Shown: positions 11,893 to 26,311, numbered from the stretch's first letter. The stretch is DNA of 64,000 nucleotides from Diphasiastrum complanatum (GCA_029204225.1 MU831550.1:124001-188000); one strand, 5' to 3'. Notes: generated by a model not told the origin, from the letters alone. A program made the numbers and translations.

Positions 11893-13672
11893 GTGGCTAT
11901 GAAGTCCCGGATACATCACCATACATACCAAGCATAGCTGAAGAGGGAGATTGTAGTGGAGCTCAACAAGAAATGCAAGGTTGCCAACAAGATCCGATCC
12001 TGATCCTGAATTATAACCATCCGATCCCAAATATTGATCCGATCTTGAATATCGATCCGATCTCAAATATCGATCCGATCCCGCAATGACGATAAGCCAA
12101 AATTCGAAGACCACCATTGAAGGTCATTGAAAATGCTGAAGCTGACATCTTAGATTGCGAATTATGTGCAAAAGAACAATACTTGGATGTTGACGACCCT
12201 GCCAGAAGGAAGGAAAGTGATAGACTATAAAGGGTCTACAAAACGAAAGCAACGACGGATGAAGGCGCTGAAAAACACAGATCACAATTGGTAGCCAAAG
12301 GATGTTCGCAGCGCTATGGTATTGATTATCAAGAAACTTTTTCATCCATGGTCAAGATGTCCAACATCATATTACTACTAGCATACGTAGCTCACTACGA
12401 TTTGGAAATACACCAAATTGATGTCAAGACTACCTTCCTTCATGAAGACATAAAGGAAGAGTTATATATAAATTAGCGAGAAGGATTTCAAGACTCTAAA
12501 AATCTAGACCTTGTGTGCAGGCTGAACAAATGCATTTACAGTCTAGAACAAGCCTCACGAGCTTGGCATCAGAAAATCGACGACTTCTTGAGGTCTATCG
12601 GATTTCAACCCCTACAGGTTGACTGCAATGTCTACGTGAAAGTCGAGTCACAAAGATTCGTAATAATGACAATGTTCGTTGATGACTCGCTCATGTTTGG
12701 CAATTGCTTGAAGCTGATAGAATCAACCAAACAACAAATCACTGAGAGATTCAAAATAACAGACTAGGAGAAGCAAAAGAATTTCTTGGACTGTAGATCA
12801 CTAGAACCATACCCAGATACATCATTCGAGTCACACAATCAAAATATGCCTTAATGGTTCTAGCGTAGTACAAGATGCTCGAATGCAAAGGGAAGGAGAC
12901 TCCTATGGCACAAGGAGGTAGGCTTTCCAAGGAAGACTGTCCGAAAATAGAGATAGAGAAATTTGCTAAGAGATTGATCCCTTATCAGAATTTGATAGAA
13001 AGCTTGATGTACCTCACAGTATGCAGTAGACCATACCTTGCATTTGTAGTATATTCACTAGCTCAATTCTCAAGCAATGCTGGAATGCAGCACTTAAAAC
13101 TAGCCCAAAGGGTGCTTCAGTATTTGAAGCAAACACTTCATTTAGGCATCACCTATTCCAGTAATGATGAATTTATTCCACAAGATTTTAGTGATGCAAG
13201 CTGGGCAAGATGCCGAGATGGCAGCAAATCGATTAGAAGAGGATGTTTCATAATACGTGGAGGTCCCATGAGCTGGATCTGTAAAAAGCAGTCACTCATT
13301 GCCCAATCATCTTGTGAAGTTGAGTATGCTGCAGGATCGAAGAATTCTAATGAAGCAGCATGGCTGAGGCAGATGTTGACAAAACTATGTGAGGAGCATA
13401 ATCGACCCACCATCATGAAGATGGACAATGTAAGCGCAATATGCCTGATTGAAGACCCGATATTTCATTCAAGGACCAAACACATTCCTTTGAAATATCA
13501 TCACATCATAGATTTGATAAGAAAATATGAATTACAGATTGAGTATGTTAGATCTGCTGATATGACACGTACAACAGACATTCTCATCGAGGCTCTAGAT
13601 AGAGCATCATTGGAAAGGCACAGAAGGGCAATGGGAATCGGATAAAGAAAGGTGTCAAGTTCAAGAGGGAGA
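11893..13672 (+). pseudogene. Ty1/copia pol fragment: RT and RNase H, inactivated
   Basis: The palindrome spacer and the inner edge of the right arm hold a copia polyprotein piece. It begins in the variable linker after integrase. RT motifs follow: LVAKGCSQRYGIDYQETFS (12285-12340), LEIHQIDVKT, CRLNKCIYSLEQASRAW, and FVDD in place of YVDD (about 12680). In-frame stops at 12474 and 12765, a frameshift just after 12765, and further stops near 12793 and 12866 kill it. RNase H (about 13150-13640) is open, with SSCEVEYAA and KHIPLKYHHI. A purine tract (13661-13672) precedes the LTR. Gag, protease and most of integrase are absent. The frame runs unbroken across 13430/13431, so the right arm is the original junction. 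Confidence 0.9.
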
Positions 13673-14070
13673 TGCTGGAAAATTGTGAACTTAGTCACCC
13701 TTTCAACTTTTCGACCTAGATAGAATAAAAGATCCGAGCCCAGATCGAAATAGCCTAGACCCTAAACCCGATCCGATCGGAATGTTGTTTCGACCTTCAA
13801 ATCAGTCCAAGGTCGAGTTACGATTTCGATCCAGATCAAAAATTCGACCCAAGGAATTCAATTCGATCAAACGGTCGTGAAGGTGCCGTAAACCGCCATC
13901 GTACATAAACAGGATTAGGACAATTAATACTGAGTTTTAGACTGAACTTTCTTGTAATCCTTCTCTGATGAGAATACATATATACATCAAAATTCAATCA
14001 GTAAGAGAGAGAAAAAGAGAGAGAATAGGAAGGAATTGAAGACCGATGTGTCTACCAGAATTCCTATACA
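13673..14070 (+). mobile_element. copia 3' LTR (right arm), approximate end
   Basis: Starts TGCTGGAAAATTGTG directly after the purine tract, as a copia 3' LTR should. The 3' boundary is a guess (a CA near 14070), because no second LTR in direct orientation exists in the window for comparison. The only other copy is the inverted one in the left arm. Confidence 0.5.
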
Positions 14071-15149
14071 AACTGAAAATACAAAACGACTGAATACTAT
14101 TCTCCAAGCGTTGTCTGCGAATCGAGTTATCTTGTGATTTTGATGAAGATTGTGTATGATTCTCATTCAAATAAATTGTAGCTTCCGCATTAACCTCGTT
14201 TTCTTTCACATGCAACAAGCAAATGCATGTTCATAAGAAAAAAAGAGAGCCTATACCCATTCAAGCCAAAATTCTTTTTTTTCTAATTGATACCCATTCA
14301 TGACTTTCTTTTCTTCAGACTGAACATCAAACAGCTGACTTTTTCAAAACCCGGCTTCTGACCAGTCATGAGCGAATGCTACATGCCCTGGTCACAATCT
14401 AGCTGCCCTAGTAGAAGTTGACGAAATGCTCAGATGCACGCTGCTTCGACGAAACTGGCTCAAAATTGCTGCTGATGGTCCATGGAAGATGTAACCAATT
14501 CAGATTCACGGCCTACAAATTTGAATCCATGAGATTTTCGTAGCTCATAAGAACTCGGAAGATCGGGCTATCGAAAGTGGTGCCAATCCCTCATCTACTG
14601 CTGTTGTTGCCAAAAGCCCATCTATAAAAAGTGTTGATAGAAATACCGAAATAACGGTTTCAGGAGGGAAAAGCGAGGTAGATAATATGGAGGAAAAAGT
14701 ATTGACTCTGAAAAAGCAATGAGAAATTAAAGGCTACAGTACTTCTGAGAACTGAAGATCTGGAGGAATTAGTTTGCTTGACGAGTATGCGGCTCTCACT
14801 CATAAATCAAAATCTCCTGTGCACCAAAACATGCACGAAAACAGCAGCTCTGCTCTGTGACACCCACACATGCATGCACAGCCGCATGCATGCATGCAGC
14901 GACAGAGTGAGGGCAGGTCCAAAAAGGCAACAAACAAAAGGGAACCTCAAATGAATGTTACTCTCCGAAGCTCAGCTCTGCGAGCACTGTTTTGTTTTCT
15001 CGCTTGTTACTATAACAAGCCCGCATGTGATCCAAAGAAATGAATATTCGCCTCATGTTTTCGGATCGAAGAAAGATCCTAGTTAGTTGACAGTGCTTTG
15101 CTGCATAGAAACAAGAAATTAAATACGTTCAAAAGCATTATTCAACAAC

Positions 15150-15222
15150 GACTCCATGGCCCAATGGATAAGGCGCTGGTCTACGAAACCAGAGATTCTG
15201 GGTTCGATCCCCAGTGGAGTCG
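15150..15222 (+). tRNA. tRNA-Arg (anticodon ACG), right-arm copy
   Basis: Complete 73-nt cloverleaf, identical to the left-arm gene: 7-bp acceptor stem, anticodon loop CTACGAA, T loop TTCGATC. Wobble A34 is normally edited to inosine to read CGU, CGC and CGA codons. A TTTT run at 15226-15229 can terminate pol III. CAACAA lies just upstream of the gene, a context often seen upstream of plant tRNA genes. Confidence 0.95.
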
Positions 15223-15508
15223 GAATTTTATCACAAGAAAAAGTTGTTGGAGCACACTTTTGATTTACTATATATAACTTTGTAGTAACACAAGTGTTAC
15301 AAACAACGAAAGCTTTACTATAAAAATGATAATTTGCAAAAATGTGCAAGGCAAGGCAAAAATAATCTTGCATAAAATTTTGACCTTAGGAGAGTACAAT
15401 AGGTATGTTTGAGGCTTGATCCCCAGAGTGGTTGATGTCATGTTGATATATAATGTAGCTTTCAAAGTGAATGAATAGTCATGGTTTCTAAGGTTTGCTC
15501 AGTGTTGG

Positions 15509-15930
15509 GCAGGTATATAGGGTCACGGTTGGTATCAATAATGGGTATCAACATGGTATTAAAAAACCGACCCGAATGGTATATGATTTCTTATACCAGG
15601 GTATAGAACCGGACACCCAATATTATCTATTTTATACTATTCATGTTGATATTCAGGCTGGGGAGATTTTGTGGATTTTTGTTGTGGTATTGATAGTAGT
15701 ATTAATTTTAGTATTTTTTTTATATCTCAGATTTTTTATATTTTAAATTATGATATTACACTTTAAAAAGTATATTTATAGCAATTCGTACATGGTGATA
15801 TCCGAGTTGATAACCGGCTGGTATAACCCTTGTGATACTAGCTCGGTCTACAACTCCTATACCTCCTTATGTTGATACCCTATTGGTATTACATTTTCTA
15901 AAAAACTGCAATACCCTGACCCGTAGCTCA
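15509..15930 (+). mobile_element. MITE-like element in right arm (tentative)
   Basis: Mirror of 9393-9814. GGGTATCAACAT occurs near both ends in opposite orientation and the interior is AT-rich and non-coding. The class is not identified. Confidence 0.3.
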
Positions 15931-17597
15931 TTTGCGTTTGGTCGTTCCCCAATTAAGAGCATTGCAAAAGTGCAGGCGGTAGCTGTGATTGTGTGCGCTT
16001 GCAGAGCTGGAAAATATCGAGCAGGTGTTTGTAGGATGTTGAAGCTTTGACCTTCTTTTACCAGATTCTGTATAGTTGACTAATATCAAGAGCAATGGAG
16101 CAATGGAGTCTGCGGGAAAACTACAACATGAAATCGGCCGCCCGTCATGAAATCGTTGTGCTTTTTTTCTTTTGCATTAACATAAGTATTTACAAGTATA
16201 CACGTATTTTTTTAAAAACAGCGGTGCCCAGTCTTTCTAATCTGCTACCTTTCGGCACATTATTCACGTTTTCATATGGAACATTGATTTGTCTACCTTC
16301 TTGTTTCTTACTCTGAGTTGTTTAATTGTCATGAACTCTTTTGACAGTTTGTAGCTTTAGCACGGTCAAAATCGATAGCACGAATGCTTGTTAATTCTTT
16401 TCTTGATGATATTTTCACTGCGTTGCTTGAATTTTGTGCGAATCAGAGTGATGTTGTGCTTGTGCTCCCTTTTTGTCTGCTGCAAACTTCCTTGCTTTCT
16501 TGAAATTGTGAATAAATTAGAATTTGCCAAACAGCTGACCCAAACATAGCTTTTGCTAGAAGTCCTCCTGATTTCGCCATACATAGAACTCTTCATCGTA
16601 GACCAACTCTTCATGTGCTTAATCACAACTCTGCAACCACTTACCAAGACTTGTCTCTAGATATTGTCATTTTCCTAGATGTTTCGCACGCGTATTGATA
16701 TTTCCTGCTCTGCTAGCAAAGGAAACTTCCACTAAACCGGCATCATACTGAACTGACGCGCACTACAGTAAAATCATTCACTTCCACTTTTTCTTACATT
16801 CCAACGAAATCAAACTCAAGAAAACTTTGTAACGTCTTATAATTTTAGATGTGATTCCTGTTTTTAGTTTAAATTTATCATGGTATGAGAAATTTCTTTT
16901 TAAACGGAAGATCTGAAGTCAGAGCTTCTGATTTCGGTTTGGGATGAGAACTCATTTATTGATGATTTTCTTGGGCAACTCAAGTTGCCAGTGGCGCAAG
17001 TGCTCAATTTTGATAAGCAAGCCCTACTCCCCACCTGGAGAGAGATTGATTGAGAGATTTTGATTGGGTTTTGATTTATTAGAAAGTACTACAATTTCAA
17101 TTTTATTAAATATCAAATCACAACCCTTCATCTTAATGCATATTTACGTTCTATAATGCGCCACGTTGTTACTCTCTCGTGCCGGGACCCCCCCTCACGC
17201 TTTCGTTGCTCGAGACCCCCCCCCCCCCCCCCTCGCGTTTTACTAGAAGGGGGTTGTGTGTGCCATGGAGCCCCTGGGCCGCTGCGCCCCCAATCGGGCT
17301 AGCGGCCTGGGGGGTGGGAGAGCGGTTGCGAAGGTGGAGGGAGCAGGTACTCCATGCCCCCTCTCACTTCTAATTTTTTTTTTTCATTTTGGGGGCACAA
17401 TGAAATATTGGGCCCCTATTTTTCTCAATTCAAGTAAATGGGGGGGGGTGCGAGGGGAGGGCACGCTGGGAGAGCGCATTGGGAGGGTGTAGGGCGGGCG
17501 TGGAGAGGGGGTGTAGGGAGGGCAAAGGGAGCGCATGTGGGGAGGACACAAGGGCGGGGGCATGGGGAGGGTATAGGGATGCATGCAAGGGAGGTGA

Positions 17598-17747
<150 letters not shown>

Positions 17748-19158
17748 GGGCTCTATTATGTGGTTATTACATTTTATTCACTCTTCAATGTTGGAGAAAG
17801 AGGTGTGTGAGTGTGAGAAACGAAAATAGCTCGAAAAGAAAACGAACACGAAAAAGAAACGGTCTCGAAACTCGAACGAGAAACAAACTCGAACGGAAAG
17901 TATTCGTCCACAGCGGAATGAGCTATATTACTCTTTCCCTTAGCATGACTACGCCTATCAGAAACGAACAAAACGTTAGTGATAGAAATTACGGTCGATC
18001 TGATTACGTCGCCAAACATTAACAAAACATCAGAAGAATTATTTGTCGCGAATAGCTAGACAAATTATTTGTCTCAAATGATTCGCGAAGAGCTAGACTG
18101 AGCTCAACTGATAAGCAGTCGCGAATGATTCGCGAAAGGCAAGACTTAATAATAATCATCAACAGCTAGACTAACAATAACTCGCTAAAAACAGATTACC
18201 AAATTGAGCAACAAGAGAGTCAGACAAAATGAAGAAAAGCATAGCAATATCGACACAAATCTGAACGCAGAACAAAAGAGCTGTTATCAGATTAAGTATA
18301 GCAAAATATACATGTCAATAATGTTGTAGAGCACAAGACAATAGCGGATGAAACTGCGTGCTCTACAAAGCTAATTCAATCTATAAAAGGAATGAACCTA
18401 TTATTGACAATAAAGAATCAATGCACAAGGCATCTACTTCGTCTATCTCTGATAAGTTTTGGATGCTATTATTTTACACATACACTTGTTCATTCAATAC
18501 CCAAATAGTATTCAATATATATACACAATTTTACAGGTGTGCAGATGAAGAAAGTACAAAGTGGATGTGCTATTTGTAGGAGATTGTGGGTGCCTGCAGT
18601 CGTTGTCAAATATGTTAGCACAGTTGCATGGGATGAGCGTGAAAAGAATGCGACGTCAACATTTGCTGAAATGAACGTTGGTGAAGATGCGAAAAATACC
18701 TTCGACATTTTGTAAGGCAATGTCGTCTTTTTTGCCTGTCACAAAACACGTGTAAAAAACACAATATCGCGTTTTCTGCCTGTGAGAATCTACTTGTATT
18801 TATGCAGAAAATCGCGTTTTATTCGTTTGTCTTATTTTACATGTAAATATGCAAACTGTGCGACAACATGAGGAAAAATGCAGCATGAATGGAGGCAGAT
18901 TAAAATGGGATTTAGGAGAGTAGAGGAGATAAATCCAATATTCAAAACATCATGAAATGAATTTGCCCTTGTGGTACTAAATCCATTTAATTGACTTACC
19001 TTGCTAAAACTTAGTAAAATGGCGCCCCAATATTTTTTTTTTAAATTATTGTCCTCTAGAGGGCAACTTTGGTTTCTTGAATGGCTATGATCTGTGCACA
19101 TTATGATGATACGATCTAACGGTGTGCATTAATGAGCACCCAGTGCACTAAGATGTAC

Positions 19159-19348
<190 letters not shown>

Positions 19349-19362
19349 ATAAACAACTTTGG

Positions 19363-19475
19363 CCTTAGGAGAGAACAATAGGTATGTTTGAGGCTTGATC
19401 CTTAAAGTGGTTTATGTCATGTTGAGATATAAGGTAGCTTCAAAGTGAAAGAATAGTCATTCATTCTAAGGTACA
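19363..19475 (+). repeat. Diverged third copy of a palindrome-arm segment
   Basis: About 110 bp matches 15384-15495 (and, inverted, about 9828-9939), for example AATAGGTATGTTTGAGGCTTGATCC minus its last bases. It lies outside the palindrome and is clearly more diverged than the arms are from each other, so it is an older dispersed repeat. Confidence 0.7.
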
Positions 19476-22400
19476 TTCTAAGTTACAAAGCAAAAGTTGA
19501 CAAATCAGAAATTACTATACTCAACTGAAATGCTGGAATTTCAGGCTTTAGAAGTTTCAAAATTAAAGTGACCTGAGTTGAATTACCTTTGTTCTAAAAC
19601 TATTAAAACTTTAAAGTGTGATAGTCTAGCTCAATATCACAAATTGAGTTTATTAGAGAGCAACATGTGATAAACAAATTGAATACACATATAATATTGC
19701 CGCTAAGCTTGACGCACATATCACTAACTAGGATCATGCTATCGGTTTATTCATTGACATACACCACATAATCCAAAAACATAATTTTGTTGGCTTGTAT
19801 TTTATAACCCTTGGGATTTGTAGTAAAGAGTTTGGGTAAATGGCTTTGAAGAAAGGGGCTTCAGGGTAAGGGATCTAGGGCAAGTGCCTTACGGTTTAGG
19901 GTCAATGATCTAGTGAAGGGGGCTAAGGGATCTAGGATAAGTGGTTTAAGGTAAAGGGCTTAGGTTTTAGATTCAAAGGTAGAAATTCAAGTAGGCAACG
20001 AGGAATGAATTGACACAATCAAAACTCTGATGTCAATTGAACTTCATGAATTAAGACATTTAACAAAAGAAAGGAAGCTCAAATCAATCTCGCAATGTCT
20101 TTCCTATTAAAGGTCTTGCCCTTTATTACAAGGCAAGTACTTAGGAGATATATTGCCAAAAAATTAAACAAGGGATAGTGGCAAGCCACAAGGGCCCTGC
20201 CTTAATAAAGACTAGTGTATAGGCCATTAGAAATTTGTTTTGGTTTGCTTGGTTTTTTTAGGAATGGGTCTTGGTCATGGTGCATTTTAATAATGTATTG
20301 GAGACAACATTAAGTTACTCCATGAAAACATCTCCAATTGTAAGAATTTGTTCGAGAATAGTCTAGTTGGCTTTCGTTTAACGTTGCATTTGTTGTGATT
20401 GTTCGTTTGAGGTTATGTTGATTCACGAGTATTGTGAGATGGCTTGTAAGATTGTCTAAAGAGAACATGTCAATGTTGAGGTCTCCTAGAATGTTTGTTG
20501 GTGATGTGTTTGTATTGAAGGATGCTCATCTTCTATATTGTGTGAAATGTATTCGTTTAGTGTCTGGTTGTTATCATTATATATGGTTGTCCCCAAAAAA
20601 TGGTCATTTTGAATTGCATAGAATTTTTACTTAAAGGCTGCAAAGTTGTCGTTCGAAGTTCCTTGCAAGCAAAGTATGAAATCTAGAAAAACATCAAGTT
20701 TGTTCTTTTATATTGATATTGTGTTTAAAAATTGAATAAAAAGGTGAGTGTCTTTGTAAGTGCTTGTGATAGGAATTTTGGGTTGCCATTTTGTGCATGT
20801 TCCATTTTAGTGCTTATCATTGTGTCGGGTTTGAAGCACTTTGGAGTGGTGAGGTGAGATATAAGTTTTGAATATTTTGTACTCTAAATAGGGCTGCGTA
20901 TTTAGGTTCCTTTTGGTACAGTCTTTTCAAAAAAAATTAATGATCCACCAAATGTGAACGTTTACACAAATTTCTTTAGTTGGTGATTGCTCAGTTTGTG
21001 AACTTGCCTACGAACCTACCAAAACAAGAGTGATGGATGCATGAAAACCTAAATCTTAAGGAAAATTTATAAAATTTGTTCACTTTGCAAGAGCAACAAG
21101 CACATAGATGAATTTGTGAGGACTGTCAACTATTTTTCATTGATGGCCAGAACAACTTTCTCAAGAGATGTTGGTACGTAGAATCAACTCCTCCAGACAA
21201 CAAACAAGGTGTATTTGATATTTTTTTCACGATATATAAAAAAACTTTTATGAAGGAAATTTATTTGATATATTTATAGAATTTCTTAAAGCAATTTTGT
21301 AAGGGATTATAAATCCATACAAAAAACCAATAGCGTAATTTCGAAAACGAATAGGTATATTGTGATCTATAAAATTATAGTTGGTGAAGAATTGGCGTTA
21401 TAGTTGCACCTGTTTTTGGTATTCTTATAGATTGCAATTTTAGAGAGACGTTTTTTAGATGCAATTTAAATATATTGAGCTGCTTAGCCTGTATGCAAAA
21501 AAAAAAAATTCCCATTCAATATTTAATTGTTGAGATGAAGGTGAAGACAACATTTTGTACTAAACCTGACTTGTACATGAAATAATGTCATTTACTTTTC
21601 TCAATCAATTAAGTTAAATCTCATTGTGTTCAACAAGGGCATTGGTCAGGTACTAGGGTTTGATATTTTGAAGTATTGTGACATGAGATGGTAATAATAA
21701 ATGGTCCTTTGCCTATAGTATGAGAAGAGCATACTGTACAATAAATCCATGTTATAAAATTATGTAATGATTGTATCATTTTCTTAACTTCCCAATCAAT
21801 GTCTTCATTTTTGAAAATGGGGGGTGACAACCTAATGTCTCCACGTCTCATCCATTATTCTCTCGGAGTGTTTTAGAAACTAACATTGTTGTATCTCAAA
21901 CTTCAAATGATGAATTAATACATCGTGATATTTTAACAAAGGCACGATAATTCATCAAGAGCATTCATGTAGTGTAGTAGTTGGTTATGATGTTGAGTGT
22001 CTAGTGTATATTAGGCAGTATCACTACATTACGGCAAGGTTTATGTGGCTTAGCCACACAGGCTTGTTTTATATGTACATTTTTTTTACGTCTTTAAAGA
22101 AGGTTCTTATAAAGAAAGAAAATAAATTTACATGCAACTTTTGTTACCCGGAATGTGTTAAATAGAACTAGTCTGTGTGTTCTGTTTTTCATTCAGAAGT
22201 AAAAGCATTTTTGCTCAAACTGAAGGCCTAGTGAGTTGGAATAGCCTTCAACATAACCTAGAAAGCTAACTTGTTTTCGTTGGGAAATTTTAGAAAATGA
22301 ATTAAACTAATTATAAGAGCTATTCAGTTGGTATCTACTACTTGCTTGGTGAAAAATAGACCTTTGTAAGTAATGTGGCATTAGACCTTCTAGAGAACAA

Positions 22401-24700
22401 ACTTTGATTGTTCCTAACATTCAAACAAGTTAGCATTTTTCCTAAATACATCATCAGGTCCCAAAAAGCAAGTACATAGATATTCTTTCTAGAGTTTGGT
22501 GAATCGAAAGAGAATTGGTTGGGTGGAAGACTTTTATAACGACAACCTTCAGAAAGCATAATTTGTTACTTGATTTAAAATATGTGGCAGTTCATAGCGA
22601 GCACTCTTGATTTTAACCCATACTCTTCAAGGGTAAGTGTTGCATCTACTGACCATTCTTACAAAGAAATCAGTCAGTCCGGTCCAATCCAAAGGGATAT
22701 TACAAAATGCTCCGATTGAGACGTAGAAATGGTCATGTGAAAGTACTATACTTTAGGACCATAAATGGATCTACAAAAGATCCACAAGAGTGATTGGATG
22801 CTTGCTTAACGATCTATCAAAAAACTAGACACAAAAAAGTTGATCTAGATTGGCAATTTGACAAACAACAAGCATTAACAATCAAAAGCATCGATAAACA
22901 TTGAAATCCGAGCCCACACGTGTGTACTACAGGCTGTAGTACGGCCTTCAACCTGAGAAACAAGTATAAATTGATTTGGTTTCATTTGGATCACAAAAAC
23001 TCAATGTACATAGTGAGCTAGCTTGAAATTGCCAATGACCTCCAAAAATTTTCTATCTTCTCACTATGGAGAGAGGGAATACATAGCAAATTCGACTTCC
23101 TTCTTGAAGTTAGGTGGATTTCCAGCATGTAATAAGGAAGTTAACTCACTCTCCTTGACCTAAAATGAAACCCTAGTCTATTTCCTAGAGTTATGCTTGG
23201 TAGGTAGCTAGTTGGTCAAATTTTCACCTTAAACTTAGGTGTAGGTCCTATAAAGTAGGGATGACCACCAAATAGACATGACCAACTCTCTTGACTTGAC
23301 CTAACATACATTAGGATGGGTTTACCACGTGGCATCACGGCCTCACATGTGTGGGACCCACTTGTGTACACAATTTACACTATTCTACATGGTTTTTGAT
23401 CAAGCTAGATTTGCCAAGAAGCACGTACACTTGTTAGACATCAGTCCATAAGATTTGCACTCAAAACCAAATTACTAGCTCCTATGTATGTACGGAAATT
23501 CAAAGGGCCATCTGCTACAAAAAGAACACAGAAGGGAGAATATATATCTTCTCACTAGAGGAAGTGAGAAGTATTCATTTCACATATTTTAACAAGATTA
23601 TTCGAGAGATATCTCAGTAGCTATGTAAAAAAAAAATCCTAAAGATGAGAGCTGCTATAAAGACCGCTAGGGAAAACCCCTAAGATGAGGATAGGAAAAC
23701 ACAATAAGAGAGACTATGGAGCAAAACCACCCAACCATACTAGATCCCTTCTGGAGATCCCTTTTGGATCTAGCACCCAAGCCTTGCCATGTGATAGCAG
23801 GTGGAGAAGAGCTCAATTGGTAACCTAGACCAAGTCGTCGACATGACAATCTCTACCTCAATATATAGAGAGTAGGATCCTGTGCATGAACCCATGCAAT
23901 CCCCATGCAGGTCAACAATAAATAGGTCACAGCTCTTCATGCATTCCTCCTACCTATATCTGTCACATGTACACCTCTTGCAGTACTTGCAGAAGATCCT
24001 TTTCTTGTTTTGAGCAAGTTGCTGATTCTGGATCTTCTGTGATTGTTTCTGATTGCTGTCGATTTGTTTGACAACTTTCTTCTTCTGTTGCTTCCTTGTG
24101 TTCTTCTTTGAGAATAATGCCAGCGAGTCATTGATGGAGGATGCTTCATTCCTTCTTGTCTCCTCCTATCGTCGTAGCATGATTATGACTTTGAACAATG
24201 TAATATCTGAGTGTGTGAAAATCATCATCACCCAGTTTTCATATGAGCATGGCAGGCTGGACAATAAGGTCAAGCTCAAATACTTGAGCAAACATAGAAC
24301 CTATGTCCAGATGGCGAATTCAGTGCATAAAACAAGATAAGATCCAGATCTAGTTCGACAGTAGAGGTTTTCTAACAAGCTCAGATAGAAGAAATATGAT
24401 GCTTTTTTGAAGATCCACTTGTGGATCTAGATTAATAGAATTCGTAGAGGTTTGCACCAAAAAAACTCTTATTGTCCATAGAACTTCTACACCAGGAAAT
24501 CGGTTTTCACATTATATCTAGAAACGAATTCTCATCTCAGTTTTTAAATGTGAGGAAAACTGTGATACTGCAATAAGAGATTATAGATTTACAAAGTACA
24601 TTCAAAGCCTGCAATGAAAACTCAACAAGCTAGGGACAATTCGGCCTTGCAACATGTAAGGAAGAGCAGTTACTCCCATGTGAAAAGAAGAAGAAGAAGA
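19476..24700. other. Long intergenic stretch, no gene recognised
   Basis: About 5.2 kb without a convincing coding exon, RNA gene or element with defined ends. Weak TTTAGGG-like words occur at 19860-19975. The longest open stretch (24053-24340) has no recognisable domain. Some sequence around 23.0-24.1 kb has an LTR-like feel, but no paired copy or coding part supports that. Confidence 0.5.
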
Positions 24701-24708
24701 AGTAACAA

Positions 24709-24975
24709 GATATTGAAGCGTGGTACTTTCACCTTGAACAGAGAACTGACATGGTTGCAGATGGTATAGCTCATCACGAAGATGGCCGCGAGAAGTATTT
24801 GAAGAAATCCTATCAAAATCTGTATTGTCAGATTTGAAAACCAAGAAGTGAAACGATATTCAAGCATGATATTTTCACCTTGAGCAGAGAGTTGGCAGAA
24901 AATATTAGAGCTGCGAATGGTTTAGCTGATTGCGAAGATGGTTGTGAAATAGAAAAGCGAAGGAAACCTGAAAAG
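24709..24975 (+). repeat. Tandem duplication, period about 145 bp
   Basis: 24709-24830 resembles 24855-24975. Shared words include GATATTGAAGC/GATATTCAAGC, TTTTCACCTTGA(A/G)CAGAGA and GAAGATGG. The two units are diverged and non-coding as far as can be seen. Confidence 0.55.
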
Positions 24976-25399
24976 AAACGGAACTTGAATTGCAGAAGAG
25001 AAGCACCTGAACACATCCTATCACAATGTGTAATTCCATTCAGTTGTGCATGCAGGAAGCCAAGAGAAGAACGCACAAGAAGCCACGAGAGAAGACGAGA
25101 GAATCCACGCGCCTAACACGCACTGAGGCACCGCGGAGATATTTATCCCTAGGAAGAATTTTTCTAATTAACTCCCTAAAACTATGTTAACCTTTTAGTT
25201 AATTATTTCTTAAATACATGGTGGCTTCAGAAATTAATGCAAATATGAAAACCTGTAAGGCAGGGCCAAAAATGAAATCAAAAGACAAGCACACCAATAT
25301 TTTTTACCCTCCTTGTAAGAGTTAAGGTAGGGCCAATAAGAGGGACAGAATTTGTAGGTCAGGTCATGCACAAGAGTACCAGCTGACCCAACAAAATTC

Positions 25400-25647
25400 A
25401 AATCCCTTTCCCTCCTATAGTAGCCTTACGAGCGCTGAGAATCTCAGACTGCACCGAGTCCGCATGTGCCACGTTACAGTGCAGACACGCGTTTGTTTTG
25501 GATTCGTTCCCGAACAGCGTCGGCAAGCAAGGTTCGTCTTGGACGACAGTATTTGGCTTATGGATGGATCCGAACATGAACGGAGATGCAGAAGAGAGCG
25601 AGAAGCCCTTTTTTCGTTTTTTCGAATGCGAGCAGATCGCGAAACAA
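25400..25647 (+). promoter_or_regulatory. Candidate promoter/5' non-coding exon of the WD40 gene
   Basis: GC content rises here compared with flanking DNA. A strong 5' splice site (CAA|GTAAGT) lies at 25647/25648. A matching acceptor (GCGGCAG, ending 26544) is 26 bases upstream of the WD40 start codon, so a 5'-UTR intron of about 0.9 kb is plausible. An in-frame ATG at about 25575 reads through to the same donor and would be an alternative if the exon belonged to another gene. No clear TATA box seen. Inference only. Confidence 0.35.
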
Positions 25648-26304
25648 GTAAGTTTTGTGCATGTGCTTTAGTTGAAGCTTTACATTCTTACATTATGATT
25701 TGTTTTCATGTACAATCTTACATCGTATTTCATCAAGTGTTATCTCGTTCTGTGTATGCATAAGTTTCATATCAGCTTGAGATTCTATCACCTTGCATCA
25801 TATATGATCATCTATTTATCTTGTTCTGCGTTTGCATTAGTTTCATTGTAAATTGAGGTTGTGTAGTCTCGAACCACATAAAATCATGTAAAATTTCCCT
25901 CTGCGTATGCATAAGAAAAAAGGTAATGAAAATCAAATTTTATGATATTTCCAAGCATGGACGCTTTCAATTTTCAGATCATTCCGAACATTGTGGTTTG
26001 TTTCAAATGGTCAATGTATTTATTCAGATTGTGATTGGCTTGTCGATAGCTTTTGTCAAATATTGTGCTTGTGAAGGATGCAATTCGCTTCGGACATTAA
26101 AGCAACTTCCTTGTAGAGATTCACCATATCTGATTGAGGAAAAAAATGTGCCTAAATGAGTTTTCATTTTGGAAAAGAACGTAGCTTAACTTTGGAAGCA
26201 GACGCGTTTGAGTTCAGAAACGAGTTTCTGAAACCGAGTGCAAGTTTGGACTATTCTTCTTTGACTATGTGATGAAATATAAGTTTTACAGTTGATTACC
26301 ATCA

Positions 26305-26311
<7 letters not shown>

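Noticed and set aside
25464-25763. 99-codon open frame as an independent gene
   Set aside because: It runs through a strong splice donor at 25648, so it is better read as a 5' exon of the downstream WD40 gene; no domain is present.
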